From positions 1 to 9,454 of the forward strand of contig CAMWWJ010000117.1 in NCBI GenBank assembly GCA_947177925.1: a DNA stretch of 9,454 bases, given 5' to 3'. The DNA comes from an uncultured Lachnospiraceae bacterium (GTDB lineage: Bacteria > Bacillota > Clostridia > Lachnospirales > Lachnospiraceae). Each line of letters opens with the position of its first letter. Position 1 is the stretch's first letter. Shown one piece after another: positions 1 to 7,243 of this stretch. The notes under the pieces were generated by a model. It was not told the DNA's origin. It was given only the letters and a program-made list of their open reading frames with translations, and did not search any database. A program made the position numbers and the translations under genes.

Positions 1-16
1 TTTTTTAAATAAATTA

Positions 17-25
17 TGTTATAAT
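17..25 (+). promoter_or_regulatory. Extended -10 promoter element of cheV
   Basis: A perfect TATAAT hexamer lies at 20-25 and is preceded by TG at 17-18 one base away, which makes a full extended -10 (TGnTATAAT) for the housekeeping sigma-A type polymerase. The matching -35 would fall at or just beyond the left edge of the window, so it cannot be judged. Transcription would start near 32, giving a 5' leader of about 50 bases before the cheV start. Nothing resembling a flagellar sigma-28 (sigma-D) site was seen in the visible part. Confidence 0.6.
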
Positions 26-70
26 GCCAATAAGACATGCGAGAAGGAAAATTCATTTTAGAGAATATGA

Positions 71-77
71 GAGGTGG
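71..77 (+). promoter_or_regulatory. Shine-Dalgarno site that fixes the cheV start
   Basis: GAGGTGG at 71-77 ends five bases before the ATG at 83. An in-frame GTG at 74 could add three residues, but it lies inside this ribosome-binding site, so the ATG at 83 is preferred. Confidence 0.65.
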
Positions 78-82
78 ACAAA

Positions 83-976
83 ATGGATACAAACATTCTT
101 TTGGAAAATGGCACCAATGAGCTTGAAGTATTAGAATTTCGCCTGGCTGGAAATTCATATGGTATCAATGTAGCAAAGATTCGTGAGATCATCAATTATC
201 AGCAGGTGACTCCGGTACCTAATTCCCATCCCAGCATTGAAGGTATATTTATGCCCCGTGATACTATGATTACGGCGATTGACCTGAAAAACTGTCTTCA
301 GAGAGGGCAGTCCGAGGAAGGCGGGCTTTTTATCGTTACCAATTTCAACAAGCTGGATATTGCTTTTCATGTTGAACAGGTAGTCGGCATACATAGAGTT
401 TCATGGACGGAGATTATCAAACCGGATGCGACCATATCCAATTCAGAGGACGGGGTCTCTACCGGCATTATCAAAATGAACGGCAAACTGATTATTATTT
501 TGGATTTTGAAAAAATAGTTGCGGACATCAATCCGGAAACAGGTCTGAAAATAACGGAAATCGATGCCCTTGGAGAAAGGACGAGAAATGATGTGCCTAT
601 TTTAATTGCGGAAGATTCTCCGTTATTAAATAAGCTGATTGTAGATTCTTTAAAAAGAGCAGGCTACCACAATCTGATTCATACAGAAAACGGGCAGGAA
701 GCATGGGACATTATTTGTGACTGTAAAGCGAAGGGCACATTGGAAGAGCATGTGCAGTGCGTGATTACGGATATTGAAATGCCGTTAATGGATGGACACC
801 GCCTTACCAGGCTGATTAGAGAAGATGGCGAACTGAAAGATATACCAATTATTATCTTTTCTTCTCTGGTAAATGATGATATGCGTAGAAAAGGTGAATC
901 TTTAGGGGCGGATGCACAGTTGTCAAAGCCGGAAATAGGAAATCTGGTAAAAATCATTGATAAGCTTGTATTATAA
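83..976 (+). CDS. cheV: CheV, chemotaxis coupling protein (CheW domain + receiver domain)
   Basis: CheV couples chemoreceptors to the histidine kinase CheA in the cytoplasm and, through its phosphorylatable receiver domain, takes part in adaptation. The 297-residue product has the usual CheV layout and length: a CheW-like domain at about residues 14-155 (starting LEFRLAGNSYGINVAKIREI) and a response-regulator receiver domain at about 171-297. Receiver residues are intact: acidic pair E177/D178, phospho-acceptor D230 in the ITDIEMPLMDG stretch, S260 in the Ser/Thr position and K282 before a proline. The start at ATG 83 is chosen because GAGGTGG lies at the right distance; a GTG at 74 is less likely. 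An extended -10 promoter lies upstream and a hairpin terminator follows 19 bases after the stop, so cheV seems to be a single-gene transcript. No other chemotaxis gene is visible, although the gene two places downstream carries a FliM-like motif. Confidence 0.95.
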   Translation: MDTNILLENGTNELEVLEFRLAGNSYGINVAKIREIINYQQVTPVPNSHPSIEGIFMPRDTMITAIDLKNCLQRGQSEEGGLFIVTNFNKLDIAFHVEQVVGIHRVSWTEIIKPDATISNSEDGVSTGIIKMNGKLIIILDFEKIVADINPETGLKITEIDALGERTRNDVPILIAEDSPLLNKLIVDSLKRAGYHNLIHTENGQEAWDIICDCKAKGTLEEHVQCVITDIEMPLMDGHRLTRLIREDGELKDIPIIIFSSLVNDDMRRKGESLGADAQLSKPEIGNLVKIIDKLVL

Positions 977-995
977 GAAGCATAAAAAGAAAAGC

Positions 996-1031
996 AGATA
1001 AGCCGAAAACTTTGTTTTCGGCTTATCTTTT
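996..1031 (+). terminator. Intrinsic terminator after cheV
   Basis: A perfect 15-bp stem (996-1010 with 1014-1028) closes a three-base TTT loop; the stem has a GC-rich middle (AAGCCG/CGGCTT). It is followed by a short T run (TTTT at 1028-1031) and preceded by an A-rich stretch, so it could also act weakly from the other strand. The T tract is short, so termination may be incomplete. Only about 19 bases separate it from the next start codon. Confidence 0.8.
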
Positions 1032-1050
1032 AGAAAGTGGTTGAGTCGTG

Positions 1051-1839
1051 ATGACAGAAAAAAAGCGGAAGCTGCTAAACGATATAAAGGAATCCCAGCT
1101 TGTGTTGATTGGGCTTGGAACAGAATTTCATATAGAGGAAGAGGATTTTGTCCAATGGGATTTATATAGAAAATGGCAGGAAGCAGATAGGAATCGGGAA
1201 TATTTGTGGATGGAGCCTTTTTTAAAGCGGATTTGGCTAAGGCAGGAGAAACATTTGAAAACAGAAAAAGCATATGCTTCCCTTGCAAAGCTGTTAGAAG
1301 GGAAAAATTATTTTATTGTTACACTTTGCACAGATGGCATGATTTATAAGAGCGGACTGGCAGAAGACAGAATCGTAGCGCCCTGTGGCAATATGGAGAA
1401 GCTGCAATGCCGGGCAGGCTGCACGGAGAAATTGTATCCATGGAAGGAAGAAATGGAGCAGGAGCTGACGGAAGCAATTCTTGAGGGGCATTTAGAGAAG
1501 TGTTCTCCTTTTACATGTCCTTGCTGCGGGGAAACGCTGGAATGGAATACCATTCATGTACAGCGGTATAATGAAGCTGCCTATCTGCCAATGTGGGAGA
1601 AATATACAAAGTGGCTTCAGGGGATGTTGAACCGAAGGGTCTGTATTGTGGAAGCAGGTGTAGACTTTTCCTATCCTTCTGTAATCAGATGGCCATTTGA
1701 GAAAATGGCATACTTTAATAAAAAGGCAGATTTTCACCGTATACATGGAACATGGTATCAGCTTGCGGAGGAATTAAAGGAAAAGGGAAATTCTATTTCA
1801 TGTAACAGTAAAGAATTTTTTGTGAATTTATTTGTCTAA
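1051..1839 (+). CDS. Divergent sirtuin-like (Sir2-fold) protein, probably not a normal deacylase
   Basis: The 262-residue product follows the order of Sir2-family landmarks but with altered key residues. Near the N-terminus VLIGLGTE (18-25) takes the place of the GAGIS nucleotide loop. YFIVTLCTDGMIYKSG (87-102) matches the region normally TQNxDGLHxxAG, with the Asn and His replaced. APCGNMEKLQC (110-120) corresponds to the catalytic HGxxxxxxC segment, with Cys at the place of the catalytic His. C120, C124, C156 and C159 (the last two in CPCCG) look like the zinc ribbon. EAGVDFSYP (201-209) fits the later GTS-type loop and FNKKADFH (222-229) the NAD-contacting strand. From family knowledge, loss of the His and Asn argues against ordinary NAD-dependent deacylation; NAD or ADP-ribose binding may remain. 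An in-frame GTG at 1048 directly precedes the ATG at 1051 and cannot be excluded; the ribosome-binding site is poor. The gene lies right behind a terminator with no room for its own promoter after it. The family call rests on motif order only. Confidence 0.7.
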   Translation: MTEKKRKLLNDIKESQLVLIGLGTEFHIEEEDFVQWDLYRKWQEADRNREYLWMEPFLKRIWLRQEKHLKTEKAYASLAKLLEGKNYFIVTLCTDGMIYKSGLAEDRIVAPCGNMEKLQCRAGCTEKLYPWKEEMEQELTEAILEGHLEKCSPFTCPCCGETLEWNTIHVQRYNEAAYLPMWEKYTKWLQGMLNRRVCIVEAGVDFSYPSVIRWPFEKMAYFNKKADFHRIHGTWYQLAEELKEKGNSISCNSKEFFVNLFV

Positions 1840-1860
1840 ATCTGTAGGTTATGTTAGACT
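1832..1860 (+). promoter_or_regulatory. Possible promoter for the acidic membrane protein gene
   Basis: TTGTCT (1832-1837) and TAGACT (1855-1860) are spaced by 17 bases, and TG at 1852-1853 supplies an extended -10. Each hexamer matches the sigma-A consensus at four of six positions. The -35 overlaps the end of the upstream gene. This is a weak prediction; read-through from upstream is the alternative. Confidence 0.3.
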
Positions 1861-1896
1861 ATATAAAAGCAAAGCAATAGTTGCCAGGAGGTTTAT

Positions 1897-3645
1897 ATGC
1901 AATCAAATGAGGAGTATTTAGACGGTCTGCTAAAAGCAGCAATAGGAAGTGGAGAAGAGATAGAACATCCAAAAGAGGAATCTTTTGATCCTAATAAGGC
2001 TTTAAGCCCCGAAGAAATTGAGGCTATGTTTGCCGGTGCCGGAGAAGCAGCAAATGATGATTTGATTTCGGAAGAAGTGCAGGAAGAAGCTTCCATAGAG
2101 GATTTATTAGCGGAAGCAGAAAAAATGGAAGGGTTGGAAGAGAAGCCTGAAGATGTTTTAATGGATGCAGGAATTCCGGAAGAGGAACCGGAAGAACAGC
2201 CGGAAAATCTGGTGGCAGATTCAGAGGAATCCCTGGAAGAATTATTAGCGGGGTTAGGGAACGCAGAAGAATTACCGGAAGATTTGCTGATAGGGAGTGA
2301 AAACGAAGAGCAGCCTTTGCCAGATTTTTTTGCGGCAGAATCAGGAGATGCGGCAGAAGAGTCCTGGGACGGATTGGCAGGAGAAGATGACGAAATAGCG
2401 GAAATCAATGAACTGCTCAGCCAGTCTGACGGCGGGAACATGTTGGATGATGATATGCTTGCTTTGCTGGAGAATATGCCGGAGTCAGGAGAATCCCAGC
2501 AGGCGGAGCATGTAAATGGTGGAGAATCCGATGAAATTGATATTTTTGCAATGGATGCAATAGATGAGGAAGAAGAGGAAAGTCAAAAGAAGGCTCCTGT
2601 AGAACAGGCTGCAGAACCGCCATTGGAAGAAAAGCCGGTGAACAAGAAAGAAAAAAAGGGATGGTTTGGAAAAAGAAAAAAGAAAAAGGCACAAGACAGT
2701 GAAGAGCCAAAAAAGGAAGGAATAGAGGAAGAACTGTCAAGCCTTGAGATGACGGAAGAGGGACTCCTTGATTTAGCCGCAATAAATGAAGCAGGAGAAA
2801 TTCGGGAGAAAGAGCCTAAAAAAAGCGGATTTTTCAGCAATCTTATGGATTTCCTCCTGGAGGAGGAAGAAGAAGAGGAGGAAGAACCGAAAAAGGAGAA
2901 AAATAAGAAAGAGAAGAAGAAACAGAAACAAGGAAAAGGGCCTGCAAGTGAAGAAAACGAAGCTATTTTAGACGAATTGGAAGAAGAAGATAAAAAGAAT
3001 AAGAAAAAGAAGAAGCCCAAGAAGGTCAAAAAGCAGCCAAAGGAGAAAAAGCAGGAAGCACCTTCCAAAGAGGACGGAAATAAGCTTCCGAAAAAGATGG
3101 TCATTCGGATTTTTGTAATGTGCTTCTCGGTCATGATACTGTTGCTCATCCCAGCTATGCTGCTTCCAGAGATGTTTTCCCTGCGGGATGCAAGAAAGGC
3201 ATATTATAATGAGGACTATAAAACCGCATATGAGAATCTGTTGGGCAAAAACTTAAACAACAGCGACAGCCTGATGCTGGAAAAAGCAACGATTCTTATG
3301 AGACTGCAAAGAAAATACGATTCCTTTGTAAATTATCATAAAATGGGAAAAGAAACGGAAGCCCTGAATGCACTGTTGGAAGGCTGCAGCTTATATATTC
3401 AGCTTCAGGCGGAGGCACAGGAACAGGGCATTTCCAAGGAGTTAGATGAAATTCATCAGGATCTTCTGGACAATCTGGAATATTTGTATGGGGTGACGGA
3501 AGATCAGGCAGGCGTGCTGATTTCCATTGCGGACGATGCAGTCTATACGGAAGAGGTAACAAGAATAGCAGGAAGCAATGAGGAAATAACCGGTGGAAGC
3601 GTTCCGGCTTATCGTTCGGACGAAGGGGAGCAGCCGGAGGAATAA
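1897..3645 (+). CDS. Acidic, lysine-rich single-pass membrane protein with a FliM-like N-terminal motif
   Basis: I do not recognise a named family for the whole protein. Its 582 residues have three parts. Residues 1 to about 230 are strongly acidic and hold several short helical motifs: NEEYLDGLL (4-12), LSPEEIEAMF (36-45), IEDLLAEAE, LEELLAG, PEDLL and EINELLSQ. The motif at 36-45 is very close to the FliM/FliY N-terminal LSQ(D/E)EIDALL peptide, which in FliM binds phospho-CheY. Residues 230-400 are a charged, low-complexity stretch with alternating Lys-rich and Glu-rich blocks, including nine Glu in a row at 322-330. One transmembrane helix at about 401-426 is preceded by Lys residues, which predicts an inside N-terminus. 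The outer domain (427-582) looks all-helical and TPR-like (ARKAYYNEDYKTAYENLL), ending in a disordered acidic tail. A strong AGGAGG (1886-1891) sits five bases before the start. It may be a scaffold or anchor for chemotaxis or motor proteins, but that is inference. Confidence 0.85.
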   Translation: MQSNEEYLDGLLKAAIGSGEEIEHPKEESFDPNKALSPEEIEAMFAGAGEAANDDLISEEVQEEASIEDLLAEAEKMEGLEEKPEDVLMDAGIPEEEPEEQPENLVADSEESLEELLAGLGNAEELPEDLLIGSENEEQPLPDFFAAESGDAAEESWDGLAGEDDEIAEINELLSQSDGGNMLDDDMLALLENMPESGESQQAEHVNGGESDEIDIFAMDAIDEEEEESQKKAPVEQAAEPPLEEKPVNKKEKKGWFGKRKKKKAQDSEEPKKEGIEEELSSLEMTEEGLLDLAAINEAGEIREKEPKKSGFFSNLMDFLLEEEEEEEEEPKKEKNKKEKKKQKQGKGPASEENEAILDELEEEDKKNKKKKKPKKVKKQPKEKKQEAPSKEDGNKLPKKMVIRIFVMCFSVMILLLIPAMLLPEMFSLRDARKAYYNEDYKTAYENLLGKNLNNSDSLMLEKATILMRLQRKYDSFVNYHKMGKETEALNALLEGCSLYIQLQAEAQEQGISKELDEIHQDLLDNLEYLYGVTEDQAGVLISIADDAVYTEEVTRIAGSNEEITGGSVPAYRSDEGEQPEE

Positions 3646-3719
3646 GGTATGCGGAAACAGTCCGAATCTATGTAAGAAAAGAATGGTCATAATGTAAGAG
3701 GACGTAGGAGAGACAGAAT

Positions 3720-4337
3720 ATGATAGCAATCATCGATTATGATGCAGGAAACATAAAAAGTGTGGAAAAAGCGCTGCAGGCTCTTGGAGAGGAAGCAGTG
3801 ACTACCAGAGACAAGGATACGATTTTACATGCCGATAAAGTCATATTGCCGGGAGTGGGTGCCTTTGGGGATGCCATGGAAAAGATTCACAAATACGGGC
3901 TTTATGAAGTCATCAATCAGGTAGTAGAGCAAAAGACCCCTTTCCTTGGCATTTGTCTCGGACTGCAGCTTTTGTTTGAAAGAAGTGAAGAAAGTAAGGG
4001 CGTGGAAGGGCTTTCCATATTAAAGGGTGAAATTTTAAGAATACCGGAAAAACAGGATTTGAAAATTCCCCATATTGGCTGGAATTCCTTAAAGTTTCCA
4101 AATGCTGGAAGACTGTTTCGGGGAATTTCGGAGGAAGCCTATGTTTATTTTGTCCATTCCTATTACCTGAAAGCAAAAGAAGAGGATATCGTAACTGCCA
4201 CAACGGAATATGGCACACTGATTCATGCTTCCGTGGAAAAGGACAATGTGTTTGCCTGTCAGTTCCATCCTGAAAAAAGTTCGGCTGTGGGACTGCAGAT
4301 ATTGAAGAATTTTATTGAGACAGGCAGGGAGGAATAA
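3720..4337 (+). CDS. hisH: Imidazole glycerol phosphate synthase, glutaminase subunit HisH
   Basis: HisH hydrolyses glutamine and channels ammonia to HisF, which makes imidazole glycerol phosphate and AICAR from PRFAR in histidine biosynthesis. The 205-residue product is full length for the family and is a class I glutamine amidotransferase. It carries the oxyanion-region PGVGAFGDAM (44-53), the nucleophile C79 in FLGICLGLQLLF, and the H183/E185 pair in CQFHPEKSS. AGGAG at 3706-3710 sits nine bases before the ATG. The stop is two bases from the hisF start, and the hisF ribosome-binding site lies inside the hisH end, so the two are translationally coupled and should be made in equal amounts. 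No convincing promoter was found in the 74 bases upstream. Confidence 0.95.
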   Translation: MIAIIDYDAGNIKSVEKALQALGEEAVTTRDKDTILHADKVILPGVGAFGDAMEKIHKYGLYEVINQVVEQKTPFLGICLGLQLLFERSEESKGVEGLSILKGEILRIPEKQDLKIPHIGWNSLKFPNAGRLFRGISEEAYVYFVHSYYLKAKEEDIVTATTEYGTLIHASVEKDNVFACQFHPEKSSAVGLQILKNFIETGREE

Positions 4338-4339
4338 GC

Positions 4340-5101
4340 ATGCATACAAAAAGGATTATCCCATGCCTGGACGTACATGGAGGCCGTGTGGTAAAGGGCG
4401 TGAACTTTGTGAATTTAAAGGATGCCGGCGATCCGGTGGAAATTGCGGCAGCCTATGACAAGGCAGGGGCGGATGAACTGGTATTTCTGGACATTACCGC
4501 CTCAAGCGATGCCAGAAATACCGTAGTGGATATGGTTAGGAAGGTGGCGGAAAAGGTGTTTATTCCTTTTACCGTGGGTGGTGGTATACGGACAGTAGAA
4601 GATTTTAAAGCGCTGCTTCGGGAAGGTGCGGACAAAATCTCCATCAATTCTTCCGCCATCAACAATCCGGATTTAATCAGCCAGGCAGCAGACAAGTTTG
4701 GAAGCCAGTGTGTGGTTGTTGCCATTGATGCTAAAAAGCGGGCGGATGGAACTGGATGGAACATATACAAAAACGGCGGCAGGATTGATATGGGAATCGA
4801 TGCGGTGGAATGGGCCATGAAAGCGAATGAACTGGGAGCCGGAGAAATTTTGTTAACAAGCATGGATTGTGACGGAACCAAAGCGGGCTATGACATTGAG
4901 CTTACAAGGACGATTTCCGAAAACGTATCCATTCCGGTCATCGCTTCGGGAGGAGCCGGGGAACTGTCCCACTTTTATGATGCATTGACGGAAGGAAGAG
5001 CGGATGCGGCGCTGGCAGCTTCCTTATTCCATTTTAATGAACTGTCTGTGGAGCAGGTAAAAAAATACTTAAGACAAAGGGATGTTTCCGTAAGATTATA
5101 A
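4340..5101 (+). CDS. hisF: Imidazole glycerol phosphate synthase, cyclase subunit HisF
   Basis: HisF is the (beta/alpha)8-barrel cyclase that joins ammonia from HisH to PRFAR, giving imidazole glycerol phosphate and AICAR. At 253 residues it has the normal length. The two catalytic aspartates are present at their standard numbers: D11 in RIIPCLDVHGGRVVKGVNF and D130 in VVVAIDAKK. The phosphate-binding glycine stretches are also intact: VGGGIRT (79-85) and the later IASGGAG. The match to biosynthetic HisF is strong throughout. GGGAGG at 4327-4332, within the hisH end, is the ribosome-binding site. The neighbouring his genes (hisA, hisI/E, hisB and so on) that often flank hisHF are not here. 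Confidence 0.96.
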   Translation: MHTKRIIPCLDVHGGRVVKGVNFVNLKDAGDPVEIAAAYDKAGADELVFLDITASSDARNTVVDMVRKVAEKVFIPFTVGGGIRTVEDFKALLREGADKISINSSAINNPDLISQAADKFGSQCVVVAIDAKKRADGTGWNIYKNGGRIDMGIDAVEWAMKANELGAGEILLTSMDCDGTKAGYDIELTRTISENVSIPVIASGGAGELSHFYDALTEGRADAALAASLFHFNELSVEQVKKYLRQRDVSVRL

Positions 5102-5140
5102 AATAACCTGATTTGCAGCAATGGGAAGGAGAAAAGGCAG

Positions 5141-5818
5141 ATGGCAGCAATAAGCAATGACTGGCTGGAACCGCTGACACCGGAATTCCATAAGGATTAT
5201 TATAAGAAACTATTTACAAAAATTAAGGAGGAATACAGTACCCATGTGATTTTTCCGCCGGCAGATGATATTTTCAATGCTTTTCATTTTACACCGCTTC
5301 ATCAGGTAAAAGCAGTGATTATCGGCCAGGACCCTTACCATAATGTGGGCCAGGCCCATGGGCTTTGCTTTTCCGTAAAGCCGGATGTGGAGATTCCGCC
5401 CTCTTTGGTAAATATTTATAAGGAATTGCAGGATGACCTTGGTTGCTATATACCCAATAATGGCTATCTGGTAAAATGGGCTAAGCAGGGAGTGCTTATG
5501 CTGAATACGGTGCTTACCGTCCGTGCCCATCAGGCCAATTCCCACAGGGGACTGGGCTGGGAGCAGTTTACGGATGCAGCTATTGAAGTGCTCAATAAAG
5601 AGGACAGGCCCATTGTGTTCATCCTATGGGGAAGCCCCGCACAAAAGAAAAAGGCAATGCTGAATAATCCCAATCATCTGATTTTGGAGGCGCCTCACCC
5701 AAGCCCCTTATCCGCTTACCGGGGATTTTTCGGAAGCAGACCTTTTAGTAAGACCAATGCTTTTTTAAAGGAGCATGGAATCGAAGAGATTGACTGGCAG
5801 ATCGAGAACATTTCATGA
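5141..5818 (+). CDS. ung: Uracil-DNA glycosylase (family 1)
   Basis: Ung removes uracil, from cytosine deamination or dUTP misincorporation, as the first step of base-excision repair in the cytoplasm. The 225-residue protein has all family-1 motifs: the water-activating GQDPYHNVGQAHGLCFSV segment (62-79) with D64, Y66 and the uracil-stacking F77; the uracil-reading N122 in MLNTVLTV; and the DNA-intercalation loop HPSPLSAYRG with catalytic H186. AAGGAG at 5126-5131 lies nine bases before the ATG. It begins 39 bases after hisF with no terminator between, so it is probably co-transcribed with hisHF, although the functions are unrelated. Confidence 0.97.
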   Translation: MAAISNDWLEPLTPEFHKDYYKKLFTKIKEEYSTHVIFPPADDIFNAFHFTPLHQVKAVIIGQDPYHNVGQAHGLCFSVKPDVEIPPSLVNIYKELQDDLGCYIPNNGYLVKWAKQGVLMLNTVLTVRAHQANSHRGLGWEQFTDAAIEVLNKEDRPIVFILWGSPAQKKKAMLNNPNHLILEAPHPSPLSAYRGFFGSRPFSKTNAFLKEHGIEEIDWQIENIS

Positions 5819-5941
5819 GAATATGTTTGTAGAAATATAGTTAAGACGGGAAATCTTTGTGGACGGTAAGAAAGCAGGGACAGACTGGAAACAGATAATG
5901 CATGAAAACAGGCAGGGACTGCCTGAAAAATAGAAATACAT

Positions 5942-5947
5942 GAGGAG
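5942..5947 (+). promoter_or_regulatory. Shine-Dalgarno site that fixes the lysA start
   Basis: GAGGAG at 5942-5947 is seven bases ahead of the ATG at 5955. An earlier in-frame ATG at 5940 overlaps this site and would add only MRREK, so the later start is preferred. Confidence 0.7.
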
Positions 5948-5954
5948 AGAAAAA

Positions 5955-7226
5955 ATGAACAAGACACCATTTGTAACAAAGGAACAGTTGGACGAGATTA
6001 TTAAGACCTATCCAACACCATTCCACATTTATGATGAAAAGGGCATTCGGAAGAATGCGCAGGCTTTAAAGGAGGCATTTTCATGGAATAAGGGCTTTAA
6101 GGAGTTTTTTGCAGTAAAGGCTACTCCCAATCCTTTTTTAATTGATATATTAAGGGAATATGGCTGCGGCTGTGACTGTTCCTCCATGACTGAACTGATG
6201 CTTTCTAACGGAATGGGAGTAAGGGGAGAGGATATTATGTTTTCTTCCAATGCTACGCCGGCAAGTGAATTTGTCTATGCAGATCAAATCGGCGCTACCA
6301 TCAACTTAGATGACTTTACCCATATTGAATTTTTGGAAAAAACACTTGGTAAGCTGCCAGAAACTTTAAGCTGCCGCTATAATCCGGGAGGAGTATTTAA
6401 AATCAGCACGGATATTATGGACAATCCAGGGGATGCCAAGTATGGCTTTACCACAGAGCAGCTTTTTGAAGGCTTCCGCATTTTAAAGGAAAAGGGAGTA
6501 AAACGGTTCGGGCTCCATTCCTTCCTTGCAAGCAATACGGTTACCAATGAATATTATCCGGTTCTGGCAAGGACTCTTTTTGAGACGGCAGTGAAGCTGA
6601 AAGAGGAAGTAGGAGTTTCCTTAAGCTTTATCAATCTGTCCGGCGGTATCGGAATCCCATACAGTCCGGAGCAGGAGCCAAATGACATTAAAGTGATCGG
6701 GGAAGGCGTCAGAAAAGTATTTGAAGAAATTCTTGTGCCTGCAGGTCTTTCAGACGTGGCAATTTATACAGAGCTTGGAAGGTTCATGATGGGTCCTTAC
6801 GGACATCTTGTGACCACCGCCATTCACGAAAAGCATACTCATAAGGAATATATCGGCTGTGATGCCTGTGCCGTGAATTTAATGCGTCCTGCCATGTATG
6901 GCGCTTATCATCATATTACTGTTATGGGAAAGGAAAACGAGCCTTGTGACCACAAATATGATGTTACCGGTTCCTTATGCGAAAATAATGACAAATTTGC
7001 CATTGACAGAATGCTTCCAAAGATTGACATAGGCGACCTGCTTGTAATCCATGATACAGGAGCCCACGGCTTTGCCATGGGATATAATTATAACGGAAAA
7101 TTAAAATCCGCAGAGCTTTTATTAAAAGAAGATGGCAGCGTACAGTTGATCCGCCGGGCGGAAACACCAAAGGATTATTTTGCAACCTTTGACGGCTTTG
7201 ATATTTACAAAAAAATGGGATTCTAA
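5955..7226 (+). CDS. lysA: Diaminopimelate decarboxylase, atypical-motif clade
   Basis: LysA is the PLP enzyme that decarboxylates meso-diaminopimelate to L-lysine, the last step of lysine synthesis. The 423-residue product has the fold-type III barrel of the alanine-racemase superfamily: the PLP lysine K55 in EFFAVKATPNP, the phosphate-binding LSGGIGIPY (228-236), and C342 in GSLCENNDKFA, the active-site Cys loop of decarboxylases. Two signature spots differ from the best-known LysA proteins: GLHSFLASN (186-194) replaces the usual GLHxHIGSQ, and YTELGRFM (271-278) replaces the usual EPGR. The enzyme otherwise looks intact, so I read this as a subclade rather than decay; a related PLP decarboxylase with another amino-acid substrate is possible. 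The start at 5955 fits the GAGGAG site; an ATG at 5940 is in frame. The 136 bases before it hold one small hairpin (5909-5925) and no lysine riboswitch. Confidence 0.87.
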   Translation: MNKTPFVTKEQLDEIIKTYPTPFHIYDEKGIRKNAQALKEAFSWNKGFKEFFAVKATPNPFLIDILREYGCGCDCSSMTELMLSNGMGVRGEDIMFSSNATPASEFVYADQIGATINLDDFTHIEFLEKTLGKLPETLSCRYNPGGVFKISTDIMDNPGDAKYGFTTEQLFEGFRILKEKGVKRFGLHSFLASNTVTNEYYPVLARTLFETAVKLKEEVGVSLSFINLSGGIGIPYSPEQEPNDIKVIGEGVRKVFEEILVPAGLSDVAIYTELGRFMMGPYGHLVTTAIHEKHTHKEYIGCDACAVNLMRPAMYGAYHHITVMGKENEPCDHKYDVTGSLCENNDKFAIDRMLPKIDIGDLLVIHDTGAHGFAMGYNYNGKLKSAELLLKEDGSVQLIRRAETPKDYFATFDGFDIYKKMGF

Positions 7227-7243
7227 GGTAAATAAAGAGAAGA

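Noticed and set aside
1893..3149. Long reverse-strand open frames (for example 1893-2441 and 2583-3149), Ser- and Phe-rich
   Set aside because: They are the mirror image of Glu/Lys codon runs (GAA/GAG to TTC/CTC) in the forward gene; composition is low-complexity and no start signals support them.
5812..5841. Promoter TTCATG...TATAGT before lysA
   Set aside because: The -10 is good (TATAGT at 5836-5841) but the -35 matches only half of the consensus with an 18-base spacer; not strong enough to annotate.
5909..5925. Seven-bp hairpin CAGGCAG-GGA-CTGCCTG between ung and lysA
   Set aside because: It is followed by A residues, not a T tract, so it is not a convincing intrinsic terminator on the + strand, and it is too small to claim as a regulatory RNA.
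5819..5954. Lysine riboswitch or T-box in the leader of lysA
   Set aside because: The 136-base gap is too short and lacks the conserved cores of the L-box and the T-box sequence; only the small hairpin is present.
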